The notes under the pieces were generated by a model. The model searched no databases. It was given only the letters and a program-made list of their open reading frames with translations, and was not told the DNA's origin. DNA of 10,045 nucleotides from Synergistales bacterium. GTDB taxonomy: Bacteria > Synergistota > Synergistia > Synergistales > Synergistaceae. Of the stretch, positions 1-6,770 are shown piece after piece. The stretch covers positions 1 through 10,045 of the forward strand of contig BOCB01000056.1 of the NCBI GenBank assembly GCA_026002695.1, in the 5' to 3' direction. The position numbers and the translations under genes are program-made. The first letter of the stretch is position 1. Each line of letters begins with the position of its first letter.

Positions 1-79
1 CCCAGAGGACTATGAAGATAATAAGCCCGATACTGCGGGAAAACAGGTCTCCGGCGTTGCAGCGGAATTTATTTTTCAT
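1..79 (-). CDS. ABC transporter permease, N-terminal fragment (runs off left edge)
   Basis: The start codon at 79-77 overlaps the stop codon of the ATPase in an ATGA arrangement, and the frame stays open to the window edge (26 codons). The visible protein is a basic N-terminus (MKNKFR) followed by about 12 polar residues and then the start of a hydrophobic segment, IGLIIFIVLW, which fits the first membrane helix of a binding-protein-dependent permease; SsuC/TauC-type permeases often have a Trp at the end of this helix. Identity rests mainly on context: an importer of this class needs a permease, and it normally sits next to the ATPase. Translational coupling to the ATPase is likely from the 4-bp overlap. 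The rest of the protein cannot be seen. Confidence 0.75.
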   Translation of the reverse strand, partial: MKNKFRCNAGDLFSRSIGLIIFIVLW

Positions 80-879
80 AGATAGGCGCCGTAACTGTAA
101 ATCTGACTGACCTCAGCCTGTAACATGCCCCAAAGGTTTTTACGGATTCGCGCGAATTCCTCGGAGTTGCGGATGTCCTCGGTTCGCGGGCGCGGCAGGT
201 CGATATTTATTATCTCCTTTACATGCCCAGGCTGGGAGGTCATAAAGGCCACTCTGTCGGAGAGGAGTATCGCCTCGTCGATGCTGTGCGTGATGAAGAC
301 TATGGTCTTTTTGTCGGCCTCCCATATCCGCAGCAGCTCGATCTGCAAATTTTCACGGGTCTGCGCGTCGAGCGCCGCGAAGGGCTCGTCCATCAAGAGG
401 AGATCCGGCTGATAGGCCAGAACACGCGCGATGGCGACCCGCTGCTTCATGCCGCCCGAAAGCTGATGAGGGTACTGGTTTTCAAAAGCGAGAAGGCCGA
501 CGAGTTCGAGATAGCGCCTCGCGATCTCGCGCCTTTCTTTTTTGGGGATACGGCGTATCTCGAGGCCTATCTCGAGGTTTTTAACCACGGTGCGCCACGG
601 AAGCAGGGCATAGCTTTGGAACACTATGCCCCGATTGAAGCTCTGCTTCTTTAACGGCTCGTTGTCGACAAGTATCTCGCCGCCGTCATAGTCATCCAGG
701 CCCGCAAGGATATTGAGGAACGTCGTTTTCCCGCAGCCCGAAGGCCCAAGGATCGACATGAACTCCCCCTCGTTTATATCCAGATCGAAATTCTCCAGAA
801 CGGCAAATTTCTCCTTTTTGCCAAGCGCGTTTCTGATCTGAAATTCCCGGCGTACCTGCCGAGCCTGAATCTTTGCCAT
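76..879 (-). CDS. ABC transporter ATP-binding protein, nitrate/sulfonate/taurine type (SsuB/TauB-like)
   Basis: A 267-residue ATPase that would energise uptake of a small anion or related solute at the cytoplasmic face of the inner membrane. All catalytic elements are present: Walker A GPSGCGKT at 45-52, Q-loop Gln88 in VFQSYALLPW, signature LSGGMKQR at 140-147, Walker B LLLMDEP at 160-166, the D-loop after ALDAQTR, and the H-loop His198. Length and the LPW motif after the Q-loop match the SsuB/TauB/NrtD group, where the nucleotide-binding protein is a single domain. The start at 879 lies 23 nt after the stop of the solute-binding protein; a GGGG run is only 2 nt from the ATG, so the ribosome site is not ideal, but no better start is visible. 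It is the middle gene of the operon. The transported substrate cannot be deduced. Confidence 0.95.
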   Translation of the reverse strand: MAKIQARQVRREFQIRNALGKKEKFAVLENFDLDINEGEFMSILGPSGCGKTTFLNILAGLDDYDGGEILVDNEPLKKQSFNRGIVFQSYALLPWRTVVKNLEIGLEIRRIPKKERREIARRYLELVGLLAFENQYPHQLSGGMKQRVAIARVLAYQPDLLLMDEPFAALDAQTRENLQIELLRIWEADKKTIVFITHSIDEAILLSDRVAFMTSQPGHVKEIINIDLPRPRTEDIRNSEEFARIRKNLWGMLQAEVSQIYSYGAYL

Positions 880-902
880 ATCCCCGCTACATTACCCCTT
901 CT

Positions 903-1865
903 TCAGTTTGACTTCGCGGGATTGATGTCGTTCGTGTATATCTGGCTGAGCTTTATCTGGCCGGGGGTTATCTTTTTCTCCGCCTCGAGCCGGTCAACCC
1001 AGTACCGGATGTTCTTCTCAGGGATGAACTGGTTCTCGTAGAACTCGAACATCTCGGTCTCGCTGAGCTTGAAGCCGAAGCGCTTCGCCATGAGTTTCCT
1101 CGCCTCTTCGCGGTGGGTATTGTTCCATTGCGCGGCCTTGGAAAGTATGACCGTGAGCTCCTTCACCGCTTCGGGGTGCTCCTTGAGGAACTTGCCGTTT
1201 ACCGAATAGGGGCACATTCCGCTGATGCCGCCGTCAATGTCCCAGTCGCTGAACAGGAGGCGGAAATCCTTCGTATTGGCGCTGGCTCGCCCGGACGAAA
1301 GGGGGTGAATGATCGCCACGTCGGTGTCCCCGCGAAGCAGCGGCACTTCCTGCTCCGAGTCGGGCGCCGTGATCATGCGGATCGTGGCGGGATCGACGCC
1401 GTTGTCCAAGCAGTACTTCTTGGTGACAAATTCCGAACAGGCGCCGAAGCTGTTGATCCCAAGGGTCTTGCCCTTAAAATCCTTTATCGACTTGATCGGC
1501 GAGTTCGCCTTGACAAAGTACTTCATGTGAGGGTTCTTCTGTGTGGACTTGCTCCCTGCGGCAAAGACCTTTATATCCGCGCCGGACGCGACCGCCGCGA
1601 TGACGAGCGGGGTGTGCCTGTTCGCCACGTCGAGATCGCCTGTGCTGAGGGCGGGGATCATCTGTCCCGCCGCAACCTGCCCCACGTACTTGGGCTTTAC
1701 CTTTGCGTCCTTGAAATAACCGAGGTCGTCGGCAAGATAAACGAGGTCATAATAAACCCACTCGGGATACTTGAACTCCACGACCTCGGCGGCGCCGGCA
1801 AAACTGACCGGAGCCAGGAGAAAGACCAACATGCACAACATAAGAAGCCGTACTGCTTTTTTCAT
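903..1865 (-). CDS. ABC transporter periplasmic substrate-binding protein (NMT1/SsuA-like)
   Basis: A 320-residue solute-binding protein that would capture substrate in the periplasm and deliver it to the permease. Residues 1-26 form a signal peptide: MKKAVR, a hydrophobic core LLMLCMLVFLLAPV, and a likely signal peptidase I site around AGAA (25-26). The only Cys there (11) lies inside the core and is not in a lipobox, so this is not an obvious lipoprotein. The mature part has family features: an early segment on the substrate-side lobe (YYDLVYLADDLGYFKD), the gate-like stretch ALSTGDLDVAN, KDFKGKTLGIN, and LLRGDTDVAIIHP. This fits the NMT1/THI5-like group used for sulfonates, nitrate, taurine, thiamine precursors and others; substrate is open. 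It is the first gene of the operon, with a strong promoter and Shine-Dalgarno sequence in front. Confidence 0.92.
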   Translation of the reverse strand: MKKAVRLLMLCMLVFLLAPVSFAGAAEVVEFKYPEWVYYDLVYLADDLGYFKDAKVKPKYVGQVAAGQMIPALSTGDLDVANRHTPLVIAAVASGADIKVFAAGSKSTQKNPHMKYFVKANSPIKSIKDFKGKTLGINSFGACSEFVTKKYCLDNGVDPATIRMITAPDSEQEVPLLRGDTDVAIIHPLSSGRASANTKDFRLLFSDWDIDGGISGMCPYSVNGKFLKEHPEAVKELTVILSKAAQWNNTHREEARKLMAKRFGFKLSETEMFEFYENQFIPEKNIRYWVDRLEAEKKITPGQIKLSQIYTNDINPAKSN

Positions 1866-1872
1866 TACGCAA

Positions 1873-1878
1873 CCCCCT
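1873..1878 (-). promoter_or_regulatory. Shine-Dalgarno site of the substrate-binding protein gene
   Basis: On the minus strand AGGGGG lies 7 nt before the ATG at 1865-1863. It supports this start codon and is the clearest ribosome-binding site of the operon. Confidence 0.75.
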
Positions 1879-1890
1879 AGTTTAGTTATA

Positions 1891-1909
1891 TGATAAATAA
1901 AACCTATCA
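1891..1909. promoter_or_regulatory. possible operator: small inverted repeat in the leader of the ABC operon
   Basis: TGATA and TATCA form a 5-bp inverted repeat with a 9-bp AT-rich centre, lying at and just after the expected transcription start. Its position would suit a repressor site, but arms this short can arise by chance in AT-rich DNA. Confidence 0.25.
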
Positions 1910-1916
1910 GGCAGAT

Positions 1917-1944
1917 ATGATATAGTATTTTAAGAAAATGTCAA
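1917..1944 (-). promoter_or_regulatory. sigma70-type promoter of the ABC transporter operon
   Basis: Minus strand: a perfect TTGACA (-35, at 1944-1939), 16 bp, then TATCAT (-10, at 1922-1917, five of six consensus bases). Transcription would begin near 1910, leaving a leader of about 45 nt before the start codon. The surrounding DNA is AT-rich, unlike the genes. Confidence 0.8.
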
Positions 1945-2168
1945 GCGAAATAAATTTTTGGGGAAACCGGCAAGTTGTAAAATGAATGGACGCAGTGGAT
2001 AAAAGAGGTTCCATTCCGGAACGAAACTGGTTAAGCTTTAAGTGAACAGCTTTAATTGGGTGTGAAAAACTCTACGTACCCGTTGTTGAGAGGCGGGAAT
2101 ATTTCCGCAAGAAACAAAGATGAGCCGGAGGATGCGTCCAAGAAGCCGGTCAAGGTTTTGAACTCCCC

Positions 2169-2200
2169 GCCCTCGGCTGTTCGCCGGGGGCTTTTCTTTT
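2169..2200 (+). terminator. rho-independent terminator with no gene in front of it
   Basis: Nine-bp stem GCCCTCGGC / GCCGGGGGC with one G-T wobble, a 5-nt loop TGTTC, then TTTTCTTTT. Only the plus orientation has the T-tract. No plus-strand gene in the window ends here, so it closes either a short RNA or the remnant of a lost gene, or it acts as a leader attenuator for the resolvase. Confidence 0.75.
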
Positions 2201-2212
2201 CCTGTTACGATT

Positions 2213-2241
2213 ATATAGCAACTAAATATAGAGCAACTAAA
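2213..2241 (+). repeat. two direct repeats upstream of the resolvase
   Basis: GCAACTAAA occurs at 2218-2226 and 2233-2241, each preceded by a TATA-rich stretch (15-bp period). It lies immediately before the resolvase ribosome site, where resolvases often have their own binding sites or operators. Function is inferred from position only. Confidence 0.45.
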
Positions 2242-2245
2242 ATTT

Positions 2246-2253
2246 GGAAGGAG
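2246..2253 (+). promoter_or_regulatory. Shine-Dalgarno site of the resolvase
   Basis: GGAAGGAG lies 9 nt before the ATG at 2263 and fixes that start. Confidence 0.8.
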
Positions 2254-2262
2254 TGACCGCCT

Positions 2263-2979
2263 ATGGCACGTTTCGCATACGTCCGCGTGAGTACCCTCGA
2301 CCAAAACGAGGACAGGCAGCTTGACGCTATGAACGCCCTCGGCATACCCGCCGACCGCGTATTTACGGAGAAGTTAAGCGGGAAGAACACGGAACGTCCG
2401 CAACTTCAAGCCATGCTCGCCGCCGTGCAGCCTGGCGATAGCGTGACCGTGGAGAGCATAAGCCGCCTTGCCCGGAACACCAAGGATTTATTGGAACTCG
2501 TGGAGCAACTCACCGCCAAGAACGTTGAGTTTATAAGCATAAAGGAGCTTATCGACACCAAGACGCCGACCGGGAAATTTATGCTGACGGTGTTCGGGGC
2601 TATCGGAGAACTGGAGCGCGGTTATATTCTTGAACGCCAAGCAGAGGGAATTGCCGCCGCAAAACGGCGCGGGAAGCACCTCGGCAGACCGTCAAAAAAA
2701 CATCCAAAAGACTTCGCGAACCTCGTAAAGCGCTGGGAACACGGGGAAATCCGGCTCCAAAAAGTTCTCGGCGAGTGCGGCGGCGTTTGCCCGGCCACGT
2801 ACATCGTTTCAATCCACGCTCCCCGTGTGGGGAGCGACCCGCCCGATCGGAGATCGAGGCGGTTATGTCGAGTTTCAATCCACGCTCCCCGTGTGGGGAG
2901 CGACCGGCGGCGTTTGGAACGGTCAACGTCAGGAGCAGGTTTCAATCCACGCTCCCCGTGTGGGGAGCGACGTTTGTAA
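2263..2979 (+). CDS. serine recombinase (resolvase/invertase family), 3' end replaced by CRISPR repeat sequence
   Basis: A site-specific recombinase that would cut and rejoin DNA through a 5' phosphoserine link. The N-terminal catalytic domain is complete: YVRVS with the nucleophile Ser10 and Arg8, then EKLSGKNTERPQL (Ser39, Arg45), and SRLARN with Arg68 and Arg71. The dimer helix region TGKFMLTVFGAIGELERGYILERQ follows (about 103-126), then the linker GRPSKKHP and a helix-turn-helix, VKRWEHGEIRLQKVLGECGG. Native sequence ends at residue 181 (base 2805, ...CPATYI); typical relatives have about 5-15 more residues completing the recognition helix. From 2806 the frame reads CRISPR repeats and spacers (VSIHAPRVGSD and so on) to a stop at 2979, giving a 238-residue chimera. 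Catalysis might survive, but DNA recognition is probably altered, so this may be a pseudogene. The array, transcribed on the other strand, would run antisense to it. Confidence 0.85.
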   Translation: MARFAYVRVSTLDQNEDRQLDAMNALGIPADRVFTEKLSGKNTERPQLQAMLAAVQPGDSVTVESISRLARNTKDLLELVEQLTAKNVEFISIKELIDTKTPTGKFMLTVFGAIGELERGYILERQAEGIAAAKRRGKHLGRPSKKHPKDFANLVKRWEHGEIRLQKVLGECGGVCPATYIVSIHAPRVGSDPPDRRSRRLCRVSIHAPRVGSDRRRLERSTSGAGFNPRSPCGERRL

Positions 2980-3072
2980 CCCGCTACCGCCGCCGTGATA
3001 ACGACGTTTCAATCCACGCTCCCCGTGTGGGGAGCGACCGGCGGCGTTTGGAACGGTCAACGTCAGGAGCAG
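2905..3072. repeat. duplicated spacer S2 = S4
   Basis: The 34-bp spacers at 2905-2938 and 3039-3072 are identical, with one unrelated spacer (2972-3005) between them. This sits in the oldest part of the array and fits slippage or unequal recombination between repeats better than a second identical capture. Confidence 0.95.
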
Positions 3073-3309
3073 GTTTCAATCCACGCTCCCCGTGTGGGGA
3101 GCGACGAAGCCGGTGCCGGAGCCCTTGCCGCCGGAGGCAAGTTTCAATCCACGCTCCCCGTGTGGGGAGCGACCCTGTGAAATCAGATTTGCGAGAGGAT
3201 CTGTCGCGTTTCAATCCACGCTCCCCGTGTGGGGAGCGACCCGTACCCTGAACTACCGCCGTCGCCTCCCACTCCGGTTTCAATCCACGCTCCCCGTGTG
3301 GGGAGCGAC

Positions 3310-3343
3310 TAGCGGCGGGAGCGCCGCGAGAGGAGAGCGAGAT
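3310..3343. other. spacer S8, member of hairpin-plus-GGAG spacer family
   Basis: Carries GCGGCG, GGAG, CGCCGC as a perfect 6-bp inverted repeat, followed by an AGGAGAGCGAGAT stretch. Related spacers are at 3646-3680 (S13), 4253-4286 (S22) and 4990-5024 (S33). They are similar but not identical, so they came from different sequences of one family. Confidence 0.85.
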
Positions 3344-3612
3344 GTTTCAATCCACGCTCCCCGTGTGGGGAGCGACATACCGGCGATATGCACGTATCGT
3401 TGAGCTGCACGGTTTCAATCCACGCTCCCCGTGTGGGGAGCGACCATAAGCGTTTGATAATAGGCCGCGTCGTTGAAAGTTTCAATCCACGCTCCCCGTG
3501 TGGGGAGCGACTGATAACGTCCGAGACGATAGTCATGACGCGCGAGTTTCAATCCACGCTCCCCGTGTGGGGAGCGACAGCGGCGTGTCCAAACCTTCAC
3601 TTGATACCCTTA

Positions 3613-3645
3613 GTTTCAATCCACGCTCCCCGTGTGGGGAGCAAC
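3613..3645 (-). repeat. the only variant full repeat in the array (R13)
   Basis: At 3643 the plus strand has A instead of G, so the repeat ends GCAAC rather than GCGAC. This breaks the basal pair of the repeat hairpin. It is internal to the array, so it is a private mutation and not a degenerate array end. Confidence 0.95.
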
Positions 3646-4051
3646 GAAAAGCGGCGGGAGCGCCGCGAGAAGGAGAGCGAGTTTCAATCCACGCTCCCCG
3701 TGTGGGGAGCGACTTCCTTACTGCAAGACGGTTGCCGAACTCAAAAGCGTTTCAATCCACGCTCCCCGTGTGGGGAGCGACCTAATTCGTCGTCGTTGTT
3801 TAATTCCCTCTCAAGTTTCAATCCACGCTCCCCGTGTGGGGAGCGACGGACTTCGGGTAATATAAGCGCGTTGGCACGTCGGTTTCAATCCACGCTCCCC
3901 GTGTGGGGAGCGACTTCGATATAGCCGCGCTTCTTCCCCTTGCATTTCAGTTTCAATCCACGCTCCCCGTGTGGGGAGCGACGCCTACGGTTCTAACCGC
4001 GCCGAGCACCGCGTTTCTGTTTCAATCCACGCTCCCCGTGTGGGGAGCGAC

Positions 4052-4152
4052 TAGAGAGTTGGTGATGGGGCTATGACCGAGCGAGGTTTCAATCCACGCT
4101 CCCCGTGTGGGGAGCGACTAGAGAGTTGGTGATGGGGCTATGACCGAGCGAG
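4052..4152. repeat. tandem duplicate of a repeat-spacer unit (S19 = S20)
   Basis: The 34-bp spacers at 4052-4085 and 4119-4152 are identical and adjacent, separated by one repeat (4086-4118). A duplication of one 67-bp unit by slippage is the simplest origin. Confidence 0.95.
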
Positions 4153-4652
4153 GTTTCAATCCACGCTCCCCGTGTGGGGAGCGACCAAATAAGGGCGTGA
4201 CGTGGAACTCTGACGATACGTTTCAATCCACGCTCCCCGTGTGGGGAGCGACGCGCCGCAGGAGTGCGGCGAGAAGGAGACGAGACGTTTCAATCCACGC
4301 TCCCCGTGTGGGGAGCGACTCCAACACTAACGGCGCGCATTACCGCGCTGAACAGTTTCAATCCACGCTCCCCGTGTGGGGAGCGACGTCCAGCGGAGAT
4401 CTTCTTTAGCTATGGCTAATGTTTCAATCCACGCTCCCCGTGTGGGGAGCGACCCGCACGCGTTTCGAGGCGTGCGCTTCCGGGAACGTTTCAATCCACG
4501 CTCCCCGTGTGGGGAGCGACAGGACTACGTTTCGCTCCGTTTCAAATACTGGAGTTTCAATCCACGCTCCCCGTGTGGGGAGCGACATTGATGCTATCTG
4601 CGGTCGAGTTATCGACGACGTTTCAATCCACGCTCCCCGTGTGGGGAGCGAC

Positions 4653-4687
4653 GGGCAAAGGAGCTGCACAAGCGTGCAGCCAATTAT
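4653..4687. other. spacer S28, member of an AKELHKR-coding spacer family
   Basis: On the plus strand this spacer reads AKELHKRAANY; the one at 4789-4822 (S30) reads AKELHKRVANC and the one at 5058-5090 (S34) AQELHARVA in the matching frame. Differences include silent changes (AAT/AAC, GTG/GTA), as expected of homologous coding protospacers. The sequence is also partly palindromic (GCTGCAC / GTGCAGC around AAGC in S28). Confidence 0.75.
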
Positions 4688-6669
4688 GTTTCAATCCACG
4701 CTCCCCGTGTGGGGAGCGACGCTCCCGACAACATCCACAAAATTTGTTCAGACTGGTTTCAATCCACGCTCCCCGTGTGGGGAGCGACGGCAAAGGAGCT
4801 GCACAAGCGTGTGGCCAACTGCGTTTCAATCCACGCTCCCCGTGTGGGGAGCGACGCAGCAAAGTCAATCATCCGCCGTAAAAATGCACGTTTCAATCCA
4901 CGCTCCCCGTGTGGGGAGCGACAAGAGCGTAAATTTGCGGACTGGCGGAGTACTGCGTTTCAATCCACGCTCCCCGTGTGGGGAGCGACCGGCGGGAGCG
5001 CCGCAAGAAAGGGAGCGAGAAAATGTTTCAATCCACGCTCCCCGTGTGGGGAGCGACCCGGCGAGCACAGGAGCTGCACGCGCGTGTAGCGTTTCAATCC
5101 ACGCTCCCCGTGTGGGGAGCGACATTTACGCTCTACGTGCGGCAAAGGGATAGGGGGTTTCAATCCACGCTCCCCGTGTGGGGAGCGACGCGGATGGATT
5201 CCCTCGTTACCGATGACGGCGGGGGTTTCAATCCACGCTCCCCGTGTGGGGAGCGACTGGGTATAGAGTAGGGTCTTGGGTTAGCTCAAAAGTTTCAATC
5301 CACGCTCCCCGTGTGGGGAGCGACGAAAATGTAAAGTCCATATTGCGCGGTATAGACTTGTTTCAATCCACGCTCCCCGTGTGGGGAGCGACTCACGTAT
5401 CATCAGAAGGTAGACCGCCCGATGATAGTTTCAATCCACGCTCCCCGTGTGGGGAGCGACATCCCGGCAAACGAGAAGATAATTATATGGGCTGTTTCAA
5501 TCCACGCTCCCCGTGTGGGGAGCGACGCAGTCCTTGCTCGCTCGCTCGACGCTCGGAATGTTTCAATCCACGCTCCCCGTGTGGGGAGCGACAATCATAA
5601 GAGAGCGCCCCAAGGGCTGGATCGGGGTTTCAATCCACGCTCCCCGTGTGGGGAGCGACTGCCGTCCTGTTCAGCCAAGACAATGATTTTTCTGTTTCAA
5701 TCCACGCTCCCCGTGTGGGGAGCGACGGCGTTCAACTCACCGACTGGTTTCCAATAACTAGTTTCAATCCACGCTCCCCGTGTGGGGAGCGACAAATCGG
5801 CAAGCTAATAGTCCCCGTTTCAATGATGTTTCAATCCACGCTCCCCGTGTGGGGAGCGACTTGACGACGATAGAAAGCAGGCAAAGACAGGATTGTTTCA
5901 ATCCACGCTCCCCGTGTGGGGAGCGACAACGGCGACGAGTTAGAACTGGAAATGAACATCCGTTTCAATCCACGCTCCCCGTGTGGGGAGCGACCAGACG
6001 CCGAAATCATTTACGACGAGAACGGCGATGTTTCAATCCACGCTCCCCGTGTGGGGAGCGACCAATCTGTACCACTTCAACCGCTTCGGGCGATATGTTT
6101 CAATCCACGCTCCCCGTGTGGGGAGCGACCTCGGCGTCGGCATTAGATAACAAAATCCTCGGTGTTTCAATCCACGCTCCCCGTGTGGGGAGCGACGCTG
6201 ATGAGACTAACAGATATCTTCGGCTGGAGTGTTTCAATCCACGCTCCCCGTGTGGGGAGCGACGCGGGAATAACTTTAACCTGGTTGCGGCGCGTTATGT
6301 TTCAATCCACGCTCCCCGTGTGGGGAGCGACAGCACCGCGAAGCCAATGTCTTCATTTCCAATAACGTTTCAATCCACGCTCCCCGTGTGGGGAGCGACA
6401 CTATATAAACATCAAACGGGCAGGCGATGACGCGTTTCAATCCACGCTCCCCGTGTGGGGAGCGACCATTTCAACGGCTCGTTCCGCCGGCGTCTTCAGG
6501 GTTTCAATCCACGCTCCCCGTGTGGGGAGCGACGTGAAGGTAGCGGATATACGCCTGTACGGTTGGGCCGTTTCAATCCACGCTCCCCGTGTGGGGAGCG
6601 ACAGAAGTCGGTAACCAATACGTTGGTACCGACATAGTTTCAATCCACGCTCCCCGTGTGGGGAGCGAC

Positions 6670-6770
6670 CGCTACGGCGAAAGCTATCTTTAACACGATT
6701 CCGTTTCAATCCACGCTCCCCGTGTGGGGAGCGACTCGGGTAGCTTTCGCGCTACGGCGAAAGCTATTTT
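6670..6770. other. neighbouring spacers S58 and S59 sharing an offset 18-bp core
   Basis: S58 (6670-6702) begins with the same 18 bp (CGCTACGGCGAAAGCTAT) that lies near the end of S59 (6736-6770, core at 6750-6767). S59 contains a perfect 10-bp stem TAGCTTTCGC / GCGAAAGCTA with a 6-nt loop followed by TTTT, like a small terminator. The two look like staggered captures from the same or closely related targets. Confidence 0.8.

Larger units (their letters stand above)
1945..2262. other. divergent intergenic region, no supported gene
   Basis: This stretch separates the leftward transporter operon from the rightward resolvase. A plus-strand frame is open from about 2056 to 2256 (66 codons from TTG), but it lacks a Shine-Dalgarno sequence and reads through the terminator, so it is not called. 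Contents seen: a weak plus-strand promoter candidate (TTGTAA at 1975-1980, 17 bp, GATAAA at 1998-2003); a small hairpin with arms GTTCC/GGAAC at 2008-2022; a direct repeat AGCTTTAA at 2034-2041 and 2047-2054; a terminator at 2169-2200; and a second direct repeat before the resolvase. Confidence 0.6.

Noticed and set aside
125..1880. Long plus-strand frames opposite the ABC genes
   Set aside because: They are shadows of well-supported minus-strand genes with clear motifs.
2056..2256. 66-codon plus-strand frame before the resolvase
   Set aside because: It needs a TTG start without a Shine-Dalgarno sequence and reads through a clear rho-independent terminator.
5794..5827. GTTTCAAT inside spacer S45, resembling a repeat start
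   Set aside because: Only the first 8 bases match; the spacer has normal length and ends at a complete repeat, so it is not a degenerate repeat.
5727..6366. An 11-bp match (TTTCCAATAAC) between spacers S44 and S53
   Set aside because: The rest of the two spacers is unrelated; a short match among 90 spacers is expected by chance.
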